Source of the DNA: Pomphorhynchus laevis
Taxonomy: Eukaryota > Acanthocephala > Palaeacanthocephala > Echinorhynchida > Pomphorhynchidae
Length of the DNA stretch: 64,000 nucleotides
Reading direction: 5' to 3'
NCBI GenBank assembly: GCA_012934845.2
Contig: WNNJ02001053.1
Coordinates: forward strand, 1 to 64,000
The stretch's first letter is position 1; each line of letters begins with the position of its first letter. The notes under the pieces are model-generated. The model was not told the origin of the DNA and did not search any database. It was given only the letters and a program-made list of their open reading frames with translations. The translations under genes were made by a program, and so were the position numbers. Positions 17,755 to 27,023 of the stretch are shown here, one piece after another.

Positions 17755-19480
17755 TCATTGTCGTGATTTAATAATTGCCTTGAACTTCTGGACGGAACCG
17801 CTGTCGATTGTCGATGCATGAAGATTGTTCCACAGGTCAGCAATGCGATCACTTATCGTAACACAATTTGTTTTGGGACGGAGCCTGCGCTTTATCATAA
17901 GTCTGTGGCCTCGTAGTCGACTCTGTGGACGAATTGTAAACATAAACTTCGAAGCATGTCCAGATATAGACAGTGACCGCCATACATACACTAGGTCGGC
18001 GTCAGACAGCGAACGTTCAACAGTGTGTACATTCAACAATGCCAGTCTCTGGGTATAGTTGACACCACGCACTGAGGACACAAGATGGGTTGCTTGTCGT
18101 AATATCCGTTCGTATATTTCCAATTCGCCACGGAGCTGTGGGTGTATTGCAGGGGACGCGTATAACATGTGCGATTTTATAAGGGCAGAGTAGGCAATGC
18201 AAAAACTAACTGGATCGAGTTGGCCAAACGAGCGTCTTAACATACCTAGCATATGTCGACATTTGGATGCGACATATTGGACGTAGACTCGTGTCTTCAT
18301 ATCTTCACTTACGATCACGCCCAGATCACTGAAACATGAAACCTTTTCGATGTTTGCATCTTCTATCGCATATGTCCCTACGATTTTTATGGGACCTATG
18401 TGCATATGACCACACTTATTAAATTTCAAAACCAATCTTTTTGAACGACACCATTTGGTGATTGAGTCTACGTCGCGTTGCAACTCAATTACATCGTGCG
18501 TGCTTTGTATTGGACGCCAAATCTTTAAATCATCGGCATATAGAGCGCACTCACTGGATATGACATCAATCATATCATTAATATATATATATATTGAAAA
18601 GCATTGGACTCAGAACGCAGATTTGTGGTACACCACAGGTGATTGCTGATCACTTAGATATACAACCTTTGATGCGCACGGCAAAGTAACGATTAGTTAG
18701 AAATGACTGAATCCAAGTTTTAACGCGACCGTCAATCCCACATAGCGATAGTTGATTGATAAGAATACGGTGTACGACCCTATCAAAAGCCTTTGATAAA
18801 TCGAAGAAGAGCGTGTCCACTCCGGTTCCTGCTTGAACCGCATTCGACCAACTATAACCAGGAGAATACAAGGTTAGTTACCGTAGAACGGTGAGGTATG
18901 AAACCGTGCTGGGCATCGTTGAAGATGTTATTGTCTTCTAGATGTGAACTTACTGTACGAAGCAGAATCTTCTCCATTACTTTGCACGCAATAGAAGTTA
19001 GAATTATGGGACGATAATTGTTAGTCGATTGCAATCACCCTTTTTGAACACTAGGCAGATTATAGATCTTTTATAGTCATCCGGTAAACTTCCAGAGTAT
19101 AGAGAACTCTGGAATATAGCACATAGCGGACTTGTCAACACTGTAGCCAGCTGGCGGAAAAGTATAGATGGAAGGCCATCCGGTCCGAAAACGCGAGTAT
19201 GTGGAAGCTTGAGTAGCTCTGTACGGACGTCCTCTTCGCTAATAAATATGTCATTAAGACATGATCGAATAAATCTGGGAGTTTAATGGGACAAATAGTC
19301 GTAATCCAACTTCGCTTCTTGAATTGCAAAATGAGCGGAAAAGAGCTCTGCAACTTCGATAGGGTCAACAATTAAATCACCCACGTGATTACGGCGCAGT
19401 AGGTGATTGAATAACTGCTTAGGGTTCGAGGATGCAGCCCGACATATGTTAGAAATGAAATTCTTTCTCTCCAGTCTCTT
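17755..19480 (-). pseudogene. LE reverse transcriptase (broken)
   Basis: Motifs in order on the minus strand: NNYRPIILTSIACKVMEKIL (about 19020), DAQHGFIPHRSTVTNLVFSW (about 18900), TLFFDLSKAFDRVVHRIL (about 18810), LYADDLKIWRPIQS (about 18530), LVLKFNKCGHMHIG, and RGHRLMIKRRLRPKTN at the end. Frameshifts lie near 18860, 18610 and 19050, and the PQGS motif reads CGVPQICVLSPML. The last 272 residues are one open frame (18573-17755). Confidence 0.85.
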
Positions 19481-19493
19481 AATATAAGTTACC

Positions 19494-20678
19494 TTAATTT
19501 CTCAATAATCGGTATTTATCAAAGGATAGTCTACCATCTTTGTACGCAGAAAATGAGATATCCCGTGATCGGATTGTATGCTTAATTTCAGAGTCAAACC
19601 AAATTGGAATACGGATGCTCGTTTTCTTATGTTGAATTGGTAAGAAGAATGTCAATAACTCATTCAGAGTACGTTTGAGATGGTTCCATGCAGGGTTAGT
19701 ACCAATGATAAAAGGATTGGGCCATGCTACCGTACTGAGTATACGTTCCATACTGAGAAAGTTTGCCTTCATTAGATTGACTTGTGGAACTGTTTTGATT
19801 GAACGATGGCATCTGAGCGAAACTACAATATCAATCATACGATGGTCACTAGAACTGATTGGTGGATCATAATTAATCCGGTCAATGATAGAGGCTTCAA
19901 CCGATAGGCATATATCAAGTAGAGACGCACTATGTCCACGAGCGCGTGTAAATTCGTGAATTAGCTGATTAAGGTTCAAGTCATTAACAGCGTCGAGAAT
20001 ATTTGCTGATTCAGGGTCAATACCAGTTAGAGGCACGAAGTTTATCCAGTCACCGTGGGGCATATTGAAATCACCATGAACTATCGCCGATGACTTAGTT
20101 CTTAAATGTTTTCGCAATGAGTTACAGATAGACACTGTCGATGAACGAGGTAATCGATAGAATAACCCCACAATGAAATGACGATTATCTGTCACTGTTA
20201 GTTTGACCCAAATGTACTCATTTAGGGACACCTCGTCAGCGCATGCATCGATTAGTCTTACTGACAAAGAATCTCGCGCGAAGATGATGACTCCACCACC
20301 TCTTGAAGATAACCGATCCATACGAACAAGAGAGTATCCATCTAGACTAATTTCATCATCACATATTTGTGGATTAAGCCAGGTTTCCGTAAGTGCTACA
20401 ATATCCGCATTTTTTTGCTTGACAACAAAGGAAAGTTTGGATAACTTAGTTAATATATTAAGTATATTTGTATATAAGAGACGCAAGTTAGGTATATGGT
20501 AATCTTGTTGATCATAAATAGGTGTGTTGCGAGATTGAAAATCTTCCGAATGACGGCGATCACGAAAATGGAGTGAACTCGTCATTATTGTTGGCCCGAT
20601 AGCTAGTTTAATGCGGCGCAACGCAAGGTGACATGGTCTACTTGCTGCGCAAGAACAAGAGGCGCCCAGTGAACCCAA
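19494..20678 (-). CDS. LE ORF2 start: APE endonuclease and linker
   Basis: Open from the -1 frame overlap with ORF1 down to 19494. Motifs: LRLLYTNILNILTKLSKL, DIVALTETWLNPQ, SLVRMDRLSSRGGGVIIFA, GLFYRLP, IVHGDFNMPHGDW, ASLLDICLS, SSSDHRMIDI, and the linker start PIWFDSEIKHTIRSRD. The catalytic TETW, GDFN and SDH residues are all present. ORF1 ends with a TAG at 20605-20603 after WAPLVLAQQ, so the two frames overlap by at least 75 bases. Confidence 0.88.
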   Translation of the reverse strand: MGSLGASCSCAASRPCHLALRRIKLAIGPTIMTSSLHFRDRRHSEDFQSRNTPIYDQQDYHIPNLRLLYTNILNILTKLSKLSFVVKQKNADIVALTETWLNPQICDDEISLDGYSLVRMDRLSSRGGGVIIFARDSLSVRLIDACADEVSLNEYIWVKLTVTDNRHFIVGLFYRLPRSSTVSICNSLRKHLRTKSSAIVHGDFNMPHGDWINFVPLTGIDPESANILDAVNDLNLNQLIHEFTRARGHSASLLDICLSVEASIIDRINYDPPISSSDHRMIDIVVSLRCHRSIKTVPQVNLMKANFLSMERILSTVAWPNPFIIGTNPAWNHLKRTLNELLTFFLPIQHKKTSIRIPIWFDSEIKHTIRSRDISFSAYKDGRLSFDKYRLLRN

Positions 20679-20746
20679 ACACGCCGCCGCATTAGCATTA
20701 AATTTTGACTAGTCAGGTTTGTTTCGCTTGCTACAGTCCGCCTATG

Positions 20747-21066
20747 AATTAAATCAGCTAACTGAGTCTACGTATTGTTATATAATTATAAAATAAACAA
20801 AACATAATAATGCTAAATCAAAATTTAATAATTAAATAATAAAATTAATAATTGTTTTTAGATTTTCTATAATTTTAATCAAGTTAAAAAATAAAAATAA
20901 AAAAATAAAAAATAAAATTTAAAATAAACGTCATTTTTATGAATTGACTAATAAATAACAGACGTTGTATCAGAATAAGAATTAGAGGTCATCAGGAGGA
21001 ACTGCTATGCTATCAGGTTTCGGCCCCTAACTCCTCTACCCAACATAGCAGCGGGGCCAAATACAT
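20747..21066. repeat. PLE pseudo-LTR, left copy
   Basis: Runs from AATTAAATCAGCTAACTGAG to GGGGCCAAATACAT. It matches 24274-24591 almost base for base, apart from small length differences in the A-rich middle. Near its right end CTGCTATG, CGGCCCC, CATAGCAG and CGGGGCC are arranged so that the pairs interlock. Confidence 0.95.
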
Positions 21067-21125
21067 GCTAATGATGTATTTCCTCTGAAATAACAATCTA
21101 GTATCTTATTCTAATGCAAAGTATA

Positions 21126-21776
21126 TTATTTATTATTCATCCATAAAAATTTGCCACTTAAGAGTTTAAATTTATTCTTTATATTATTGTGTTGATTTAT
21201 ATATTTTACTATTTTCTGCTTGATGTTATTTTTATAGTAACCTAGTTTAAAATATGTATCTATTAAATTATTTAAATGATTTTTAAGAAAGCCAATATCA
21301 TTACATATTGTTGCAATTCTTAAAATTTCATTATTTAATGTATTATATTTTATATTATATGGTATGCATGAATGCTCATGCAAAAATATGTTTCTTGTAA
21401 ATTTAAATATGTCATCTTTACGATATAAATTAATAGTAGTTTTAGTTAATGTTAATTTAATGTTCATATCTAGATATACACCTTCTTTATCATTAATATT
21501 GGTTTTGTTAAGAATAAGGCTTTCTGGATAAATGTGCTCACTAATTGAATAAAAATTATTAGAATTAAATACACATATATCATCAATGTATCGAAACATA
21601 TATTTCATATATTTATATTGTTTAGATTTAGTTTTTACACAGTTATGAACAAATTCATATTCTATAAAGCTTAAAAACAAGTCAGCTATAATTGGGCTAC
21701 TATTACCACCCATTGGAACACCTTTTACTTGTCTAAATATAGATGTCCCTACTTTTAAATAATTTTGATTTATCAA
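21126..21776 (-). pseudogene. Naiad-like RT, palm and C-terminus
   Basis: Minus-strand frame of 216 residues: NYLKVGTSIFRQVKGVPMGG with NSSPIIADLFLS (motif B), then FRYIDDICVF (motif C) and EGVYLDMNIKLTLTKTTINLYRKD. GVPMGG-x-SSPI and the YIDD box are the PLE signatures, related to telomerase RT. The end GKFLWMNNK is followed by a stop at 21126. It lies downstream of motif A and differs by one frame change near 21780. Confidence 0.9.
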
Positions 21777-22500
21777 AATATTTAAAGGATTCTATTAATT
21801 CAATTTTATCCATATATTTATATTTATTTGATGGTTTAATTTTTGTCAGATAGGCGTTATAATTATTATAACATATATATGTATATCTTTTTCCGAATAT
21901 AAGATTAATTAATTTTACTAACGCTTCTTTAATATCTACTAAATCTAGATTTGTATAAAGCGTACTAAAATCGTATGTATTTATATTTTGAAAATTTATT
22001 CCTTTTGTCTGTTCTAAAAATTCTTTTGTAGAATTAATACTGAAATAGTGTTTTATACCAGTATTAATTTCGATTATCTTGCAATATTTTTTAAAATGTG
22101 CTTTAATTACTTTAAGTATTTTATTCATATAAACAGAAAGTTGTTTTAATGTACATTTAAACGCACTACATATGAACCTAGGTTTTATTGGATTTTTATG
22201 TAATTTTGGATTCCAATATAATATAGGTATAGTTTTATTATCTAATTTAACCTTTATACCCTTTTTTATCCATTATAGAACAGTGACTTGTAATAATTGT
22301 TTCTAAACTCAACTCACTACGTTCATATGCTGGATTTACATTTAAATCATTAGAATTAACCTCTTTCATTAGTATATCATAATAAAGCTTTTTGCATATG
22401 AAGACAAAGTTATTACTAGCTTTATCAATAGTTGTTATTATATAGTTATCCTTTAATTTAGTAAGTTCTTTATACATATCTTTATTAATTTGATCTTTCT
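21733..22500 (-). pseudogene. Naiad-like RT, fingers to motif A (frameshifted)
   Basis: The frame 22477-22247 encodes LKDNYIITTIDKASNNFVFICKKLYY, the PLE counterpart of RT motifs 1-2. After a shift near 22255, KTIPILYWNPKLHKNPIKPRFI-like sequence (clearer in the second copy at 43700) and MNKILKVIKAHFKKYCKIIEINTGIKHYF follow. Motif A is NTYDFSTLYTNLDLVDIKEAL at about 21960, carrying the catalytic Asp. Confidence 0.85.
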
Positions 22501-22557
22501 TTTATAATTGTTTGTTATTTTCATTTTATTTTTAATTTTATCAAATATATAATCTTT

Positions 22558-22885
22558 TCAAATTTTTATCTTAGATATATTCGAGCTTTCACTATTAATC
22601 AGCTTACTAAAGTAATCATTTAAGTTATTATATAACGAACTGAAAATTTTATTTTTGTCGTTGTTGTTATTTAATCTATATTTATACCCTTTCGATAGCA
22701 GCTTTCTTAATTCACAATTTTCAATTAATTCTAGATTATGGGTACATATATGTTCATTTATTTTATCAAAACTAAGACTTTTACAATTGCATTCTGTTTC
22801 CATTATGTTTCTAATATTATCGTTACATATTGATTTAAATTCTTTATTATAATTACAAATTTTTCGTCCTAATGGTGGTAAGGAG
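22558..22885 (-). pseudogene. Naiad-like linker with CxC motif
   Basis: In the frame entered by a shift near 22885 the protein reads LPPLGRKICNYNKEFKSIC and METECNCKSLSFDKI, then LRKLLSKGYKYR. CNC is the CxC motif characteristic of the short domain between endonuclease and RT in N-terminal-endonuclease PLEs. LRxLLxKGxKYR is the usual PLE sequence entering the RT. A stop at 22558 closes this piece. Confidence 0.85.
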
Positions 22886-23842
22886 TTTATACCTTATTTT
22901 AGGAATATATTTACTTAAATCTGACCCTATTATTTCTTTACTTTTAGAATTATTTAAAAGTCCGGCTATATTTATGTTATCTATACATTTATTAATGAAG
23001 TTTATGGTTAATGTATATTTTCTATTGTTATTATTTACATTTATTGTACGATTATGGTATTTTGTATTACAATAACTGTCTATTATACAACTTAGCCTAT
23101 CATAGTCGTTAATTAATTTTTGATTTATTGAACATATGATATCTTTAGAAAAACTTCTTATATTTACATAAAGATCTTTTAGCTTATTATCACTTAAAAA
23201 TTGTTTTAATATTTCTAATTGTTCATTTATATACATATCTTTTTTAATATTTTTAACTCTATTTTTCCTATTCCTTTTATCACCATGACTTCTTGGTTTG
23301 CGTTTAACCGGATTATTATAATATAGTTGTTTATTATGTATTATACTACTTCTGCCAATTCCTTGTACCACGTCATTCAATCCTAATGGGTACATGGAAT
23401 TAAGCGTTTTAATCCAAAAATCTTCATTTTCTAATAGTTTTTGATTTAATATAGAAATGTTTTCTTCGATAATATGTTCTAAAATAAATAATTTACAGTT
23501 TTTAATATCATGTCCTATTAATCTCATATGTTTATGAAATATAGTTTGACTATTATGCTGTATATTATATATGTGTTGCCTAAAACTAGTTTTTAAGATT
23601 TGATATGTTTTTCCTATATATTGCAATCCACATGTGCATTGTATAAGATACACTACACCTGCGGTATTGCAGTTACAATTATTATTAATATTTAATGAAA
23701 AACATTTGTTTGTCGTATTACTTACGATACAATTATTATTATTTATAACATCACAAACTATACAATTTTTTCTGTTACATTTAAAAGATCTAAAATTGAA
23801 ATCATTAGTACTTACGTATTTTTCCAATATTGTTGAGTACAT
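22853..23842 (-). CDS. Naiad-like N-terminal GIY-YIG endonuclease
   Basis: 329 residues. A Cys-rich segment (C22, C27, C30, C38, C47, C56, C58) precedes VVYLIQC (residues 63-69) and LQYIGKT (73-79), the GIY and YIG strands. R88, H90, later His residues (103, 105, 111) and E140 in LLENEDFWIKTLN fit the catalytic Arg, CCHH-type and Glu positions. The rest is a basic region (NPVKRKPRSHGDKRNRK) leading towards the RT. The domain makes the nick that primes reverse transcription. The true start codon is uncertain. Confidence 0.88.
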   Translation of the reverse strand: MYSTILEKYVSTNDFNFRSFKCNRKNCIVCDVINNNNCIVSNTTNKCFSLNINNNCNCNTAGVVYLIQCTCGLQYIGKTYQILKTSFRQHIYNIQHNSQTIFHKHMRLIGHDIKNCKLFILEHIIEENISILNQKLLENEDFWIKTLNSMYPLGLNDVVQGIGRSSIIHNKQLYYNNPVKRKPRSHGDKRNRKNRVKNIKKDMYINEQLEILKQFLSDNKLKDLYVNIRSFSKDIICSINQKLINDYDRLSCIIDSYCNTKYHNRTINVNNNNRKYTLTINFINKCIDNINIAGLLNNSKSKEIIGSDLSKYIPKIRYKLLTTIRTKNL

Positions 23843-23849
23843 GTAACTT

Positions 23850-24273
23850 TTAAGTCATAATTTTTAACGTTGCTTTTTCGGTGTCGCCACCTAGTTTAGT
23901 TGACTCAGACTAAACTTACAACGGGCCATCCAGCAGCATCTGACAGGGGGCTGCCCTGCTTAAGGCGGTTGCAGGCTGGAACAAGATCTATAAAGATCTA
24001 CCACCTTCACTCCACGCGCTACGCGACCTAGCTATTGGCCATTACCTGGTCTCTTAAACGTGATCACGTGAAGCAGTTTACATTTTAAAGTGTAAACACC
24101 TTGGGATGCAAACTTCTCCCTTTTTTAAGAATTAATAATTCATGCTTGTTTGAAAATAAGAAAAAATAATAGTAAAGTCGTAACCAATAATACATAGTTT
24201 CAGTATTTCTGACAGAGGTCATATTACCGGGAAAACAAAGTCCACAGGTCAATAATAACATGTCAGTAGAACA
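23850..24273 (-). other. Naiad-like 5' leader region
   Basis: Noncoding sequence upstream of the endonuclease, between it and the right pseudo-LTR. It is less A/T-rich than its surroundings (for example GGGGGCTGCCCTGC at about 23946) and contains ACGTGATCACGT at about 24058-24069, a palindrome. No open frame was recognised. It probably holds the 5' UTR and promoter. Confidence 0.5.
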
Positions 24274-24591
24274 AATTAAATCAGCTAACTGAGTCTACGT
24301 ATTGTTATATAATTATAAAATAAACAAAACATAATAATGCTAAATCAAAATTTAATAATTAAATAATAAAATTAATAATTGTTTTTAGATTTTCTATAAT
24401 TTTAATCAAGTTAAAAAATAAAAATAAAAATAAAAAATAAAATTTAAAATAAACGTCATTTTTATGAATTGACTAATAAATAACAGACGTTGTATCAGAA
24501 TAAGAATTAGAGGTCATCAGGAGGAACTGCTATGCTATCAGGTTTCGGCCCCTAACTCCTCTACCCAACATAGCAGCGGGGCCAAATACAT
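24274..24591. repeat. PLE pseudo-LTR, right copy
   Basis: Direct repeat of 20747-21066. Just beyond it CATAGCAGCGGGGCCAAA is repeated once more (24589-24606), so the element ends in an 18-base duplication of its own terminus before LE sequence resumes. Confidence 0.95.
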
Positions 24592-24605
24592 AGCAGCGGG
24601 GCCAA

Positions 24606-25560
24606 AAAAGTTCTTGTTTTGCAGCTTTGAGTTTCTCTCTATCCTGAGGATTGAGGTCCCGTAAAAATCTAATGCCGGATCCACGCAGACGGTATGCGCG
24701 TCTGAAGAGTGATTTAGCTGACTCACGAGTATTTAATATCACCTTAAGCAAACGAGGTCTCAAGCTACCTGGTACACTCTTTTCAAGGCGAAATAGCGAT
24801 AAGACCCTCAAAGAGCTCACCTCATTCTGATCGCAACCCGATAAAACCAATGACAAAATGGAACGAACCTTATCGAGATCGTCATTCATGCGATACTGAC
24901 AATTCACAGATGATGACTCCTCCACATTCGCTACAATAACTGCTCGAGGGCGAATATTTGCCCGGTTTTGGTTGATTGAATCGACATTTAAACGTAACTG
25001 TGGAATAGACTGTTCCAACTTACTGTTGGAGTGATAATCCACGACCAAGCAGTCAGACAAATTGTTGGTTGGTGCAGACTCGTTAAGATTGTTCGTTAAT
25101 GAGGACTCGCGGGAATTATGTGCTGGTAGGGAATCGTGAACATCATTTGTTGATGAAGACATGCTGGAGAATCCAGGAGAAACTGGCAATTGAGAGTTAA
25201 CGTTGGAACTGACTACGTTTATGCAGCTTGTTAGGTCTAAGATGTCTGAGTTGATACGTTGAAAATGAGTAGTTGCAGGTGACATTTCTGCACGTGGTGA
25301 CTTGTCTATCTCTTCTGAATTAGATGAGCCAGACGATCTGTAACTTACTCGAGTCTTAAGCTCATTGAAAAGCTTGGCTGAACAATAACCAGAGATGTAA
25401 TCCGCATTGTTCAACTTTTTGATGAAGCTATCGGTCGCTGACACACATGTCCAAATGTCGCAATCCGTGTTGGAGCACTTAATTTGGTAAGATTTATAAG
25501 ACTGCTGAGTAGTCTGAACATTTGTATATCCAGTCGTTCTATTGAGGTGCTTCAGCTTTT
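24606..25560 (-). pseudogene. LE ORF1 (interrupted by PLE)
   Basis: Reads KKLKHLNRTTGY, then zinc-finger residues CSNTDCDIWTCVSATDS and YISGYCSAKLFNEL; the first Cys of the second pair is Ser here, so this finger is imperfect. A Ser/Asn-rich linker, RAVIVANVEESSSVNCQYRM, LFRLEKSVPGSLRPRLLKVI, SGIRFLRDLNPQDREKLKAA and KQELF follow; then the frame runs into the PLE. No clear ATG is seen at the start. Confidence 0.8.
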
Positions 25561-25654
25561 TTCCAGTCGTATCGGTGAAATTGTTAGTAGTTGTAAGTAG
25601 ATTCTGTATGTTATTTATTTTAAGTACTTAACAATCAAGACAATTTTAGGATAG
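24606..25654 (-). mobile_element. LINE LE, 5' part
   Basis: Contains the 5' UTR (about 25560-25654) and ORF1 of LE up to the PLE insertion. Its 5' end abuts the resumed LA2 sequence at 25655. Together with 17653-20746 it forms the complete inserted LINE. Confidence 0.88.
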
Positions 25655-26290
25655 TTAGAGATAAAGTACGCTCATCTACCTTGATACTCCGCAAACCCTA
25701 GTCAAGTTCGTAGATTGATCGATTTCCCTTCTTGTATGACTCTCATGTCATATCTCCTTTTTTCTAGACTCGATTATTGTCTTAGTCTATTTTCCAACTC
25801 ACCTAAATCCATTCTTCTTCCACTACAACGCATCGTAAACGCAGCCGTCCGAGTTCTCCTCTATCTTCGTCGTTTTGATCATACATCTCACCATCTTGTT
25901 TCTTTCGATTTGCCATCGATTGATTCTCGTGTTCAAATTCGTTTTCTTCTCGTTGCTTTCCGCCTTGTAACTTTTCATAACCCTTCATTTCTCAACCTTC
26001 CTTTTCTTGATAATTCTCGTCCTGTTTACTGTTCCTTGCGTTCCTGTAATTCCCTTCTTTTACATGTCCCAAACTACTCTACCTCCTTTGGACTCCGCTC
26101 CTTCCTGGTGGCTGCTCCTTTATCGTGGAATCATCTGCCCATTCATATACACCAATCAACTTCCCTGCAGTGCTTCAAACGACAAATCCGATCCCATTTT
26201 AACAATTTATCCGCTTGACTTTTTCATTTTTTTAGTGGACTTGTAAACGTGCAGCTTGTACGCATTTGCCACTTTAAATAAATTTGTATT
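25655..26290 (+). pseudogene. LINE LA2, right part of the nest: RT C-terminus and 3' UTR
   Basis: Resumes exactly after SLKPFV of 17652 with RDKVRSSTLILR, then a stop and LIDFPSCMTLMSYLLFSRLDYCLSLFSN, SPKSILLPLQRIVNAAVRVL, FLNLPFLDNSRP, RSFLVAAPLSWNHLPIHI. It ends FNNLSA with a stop at 26216-26218. The LA-type 3' UTR (GTGCAGCTTGTACGCATTTGCC) follows. Confidence 0.88.
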
Positions 26291-26404
26291 ATTAATTAAT
26301 TATATTGTATATCTAGATTAAATGTTTATTTATAATTATTTTCAATTATTTTATTTTTTTAAAGTTGTAAAAAATGTAAATTTATACCCAGATGTTATAC
26401 TTAA
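26291..26404. other. A/T-rich spacer
   Basis: Tail of LA2 and A/T-rich flank. No gene or repeat was recognised. Confidence 0.4.
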
Positions 26405-26458
26405 ATGTTCTTTTGCCAAAGACCATTTCATGTTCTTTGGCAAAAGAACATGAAATGT
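26405..26458. repeat. Two overlapping perfect hairpins
   Basis: Bases 26405-26422 pair with 26434-26451 (18 of 18, arm ATGTTCTTTTGCCAAAGA). Bases 26424-26438 pair with 26444-26458 (15 of 15, arm CATTTCATGTTCTTT). The two hairpins share bases and cannot form together. Confidence 0.85.
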
Positions 26459-26491
26459 TAAATTCTAAATAACGAAAAATTCGACCTTACG

Positions 26492-26525
26492 AAGCGGTAA
26501 AGGCTCATTTGAGCCTTCACCGCTT
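26492..26525. repeat. Near-perfect 16-bp hairpin
   Basis: AAGCGGTAAAGGCTCA pairs with TGAGCCTTCACCGCTT around a two-base loop with a single A/C mismatch. It lies between the bistable hairpins and a LINE 3' end; it could be a terminal hairpin of a small nonautonomous element. Confidence 0.75.
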
Positions 26526-26534
26526 AATGGCTTA

Positions 26535-26735
26535 TTTAGTAACTAATTGAGATTATTATTACTACAGGTCATAGCCATAAGGCTGTTTTGACCGCTCACA
26601 AAAAAAATAATTAATACAACCAAAAAAACAAAAAAAATCATTCAATTAATTTCGATCATATAACTTGAATAAATTCGAACGTGTTCTAAATTATGCAAGT
26701 GATTCTTTGAAACGTATGTCGTTAAAATAACAAAT
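26535..26735 (-). mobile_element. CR1-like LINE 3' terminus (severely 5'-truncated)
   Basis: On the minus strand: DIRFKESLA, a stop, FRTRSNLFKLYDRN, resembling LINE C-termini such as LPEDIVxAxSLxxFK. GCGGTCAAAACAGCC-TTAT-GGCT and a TAGTAATAATAATCTC tail follow. Only about 200 bases of the element are present. Confidence 0.65.
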
Positions 26736-26985
26736 TACAATTAATATACACAAACCTAAAAAACTAAAAAACCTAAAGAAGAACCTAAATTAGAAGAACC
26801 TAAACCTAAAAACCTATACCAGAAAAACCTACACAATCTTTATTGAAATCCTAAAAAAGTTTAAGAGATTAATATACACAAACCTAAAAAAACTAAAAAA
26901 CCTAAAGAACCTAAATTAGAAGAAACTAAACCTAAAAACCTATACCAGAAGAACCTACACAATCTTTATTGAAATCTACACAAGA
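26736..26985 (+). repeat. Tandem duplication in LB 5' UTR
   Basis: Two units of about 120 bp, each starting ATTAATATACACAAACCTAA (26741 and 26870) and ending ACCTACACAATCTTTATTGAAATC. They lie directly upstream of LB ORF1. Tandem 5' monomers act as promoters in several LINE families, which is the likely role here. Confidence 0.85.
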
Positions 26986-27023
26986 GACTTTACTCTGATA
27001 AAGTCTGAATATACATACATATA

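Larger units (their letters stand above)
17653..20746 (-). mobile_element. LINE LE, 3' part (5' part at 24606-25654)
   Basis: Minus-strand CR1-like LINE inserted into LA2. From high to low coordinates it has the end of ORF1 (RRRVWVHWAPL), the endonuclease, linker, RT, and a 3' UTR with GTGATCCAGCCAATTTG and a GTTGTAACAATAATAA tail. A Naiad-like PLE splits its ORF1. With both parts joined it is a nearly full-length element of about 4.1 kb. Confidence 0.9.
20747..24605 (-). mobile_element. Naiad-like Penelope element with pseudo-LTRs
   Basis: A PLE whose GIY-YIG endonuclease lies upstream of the RT in the same transcript direction (minus), joined by a short region with a CxC motif. That permuted order defines the Naiad/Chlamys clade. 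Near-identical direct repeats of about 320 bp flank it, as pseudo-LTRs do. It interrupts LE ORF1 between KAAKQELF (24607) and RRRVWVHWAPL (20690). No canonical hammerhead was found, as reported for this clade. Several frameshifts and a stop break the coding region. Confidence 0.9.

Noticed and set aside
20980-21066. CTGATGA and GAAAC on the minus strand of the PLE pseudo-LTR as a hammerhead ribozyme
   Set aside because: GAAAC comes before CTGATGA, the would-be stem II leaves unpaired CC next to GAAA, and no NUH site closes stem III. Lack of a canonical hammerhead is also what is known for Naiad-type elements.
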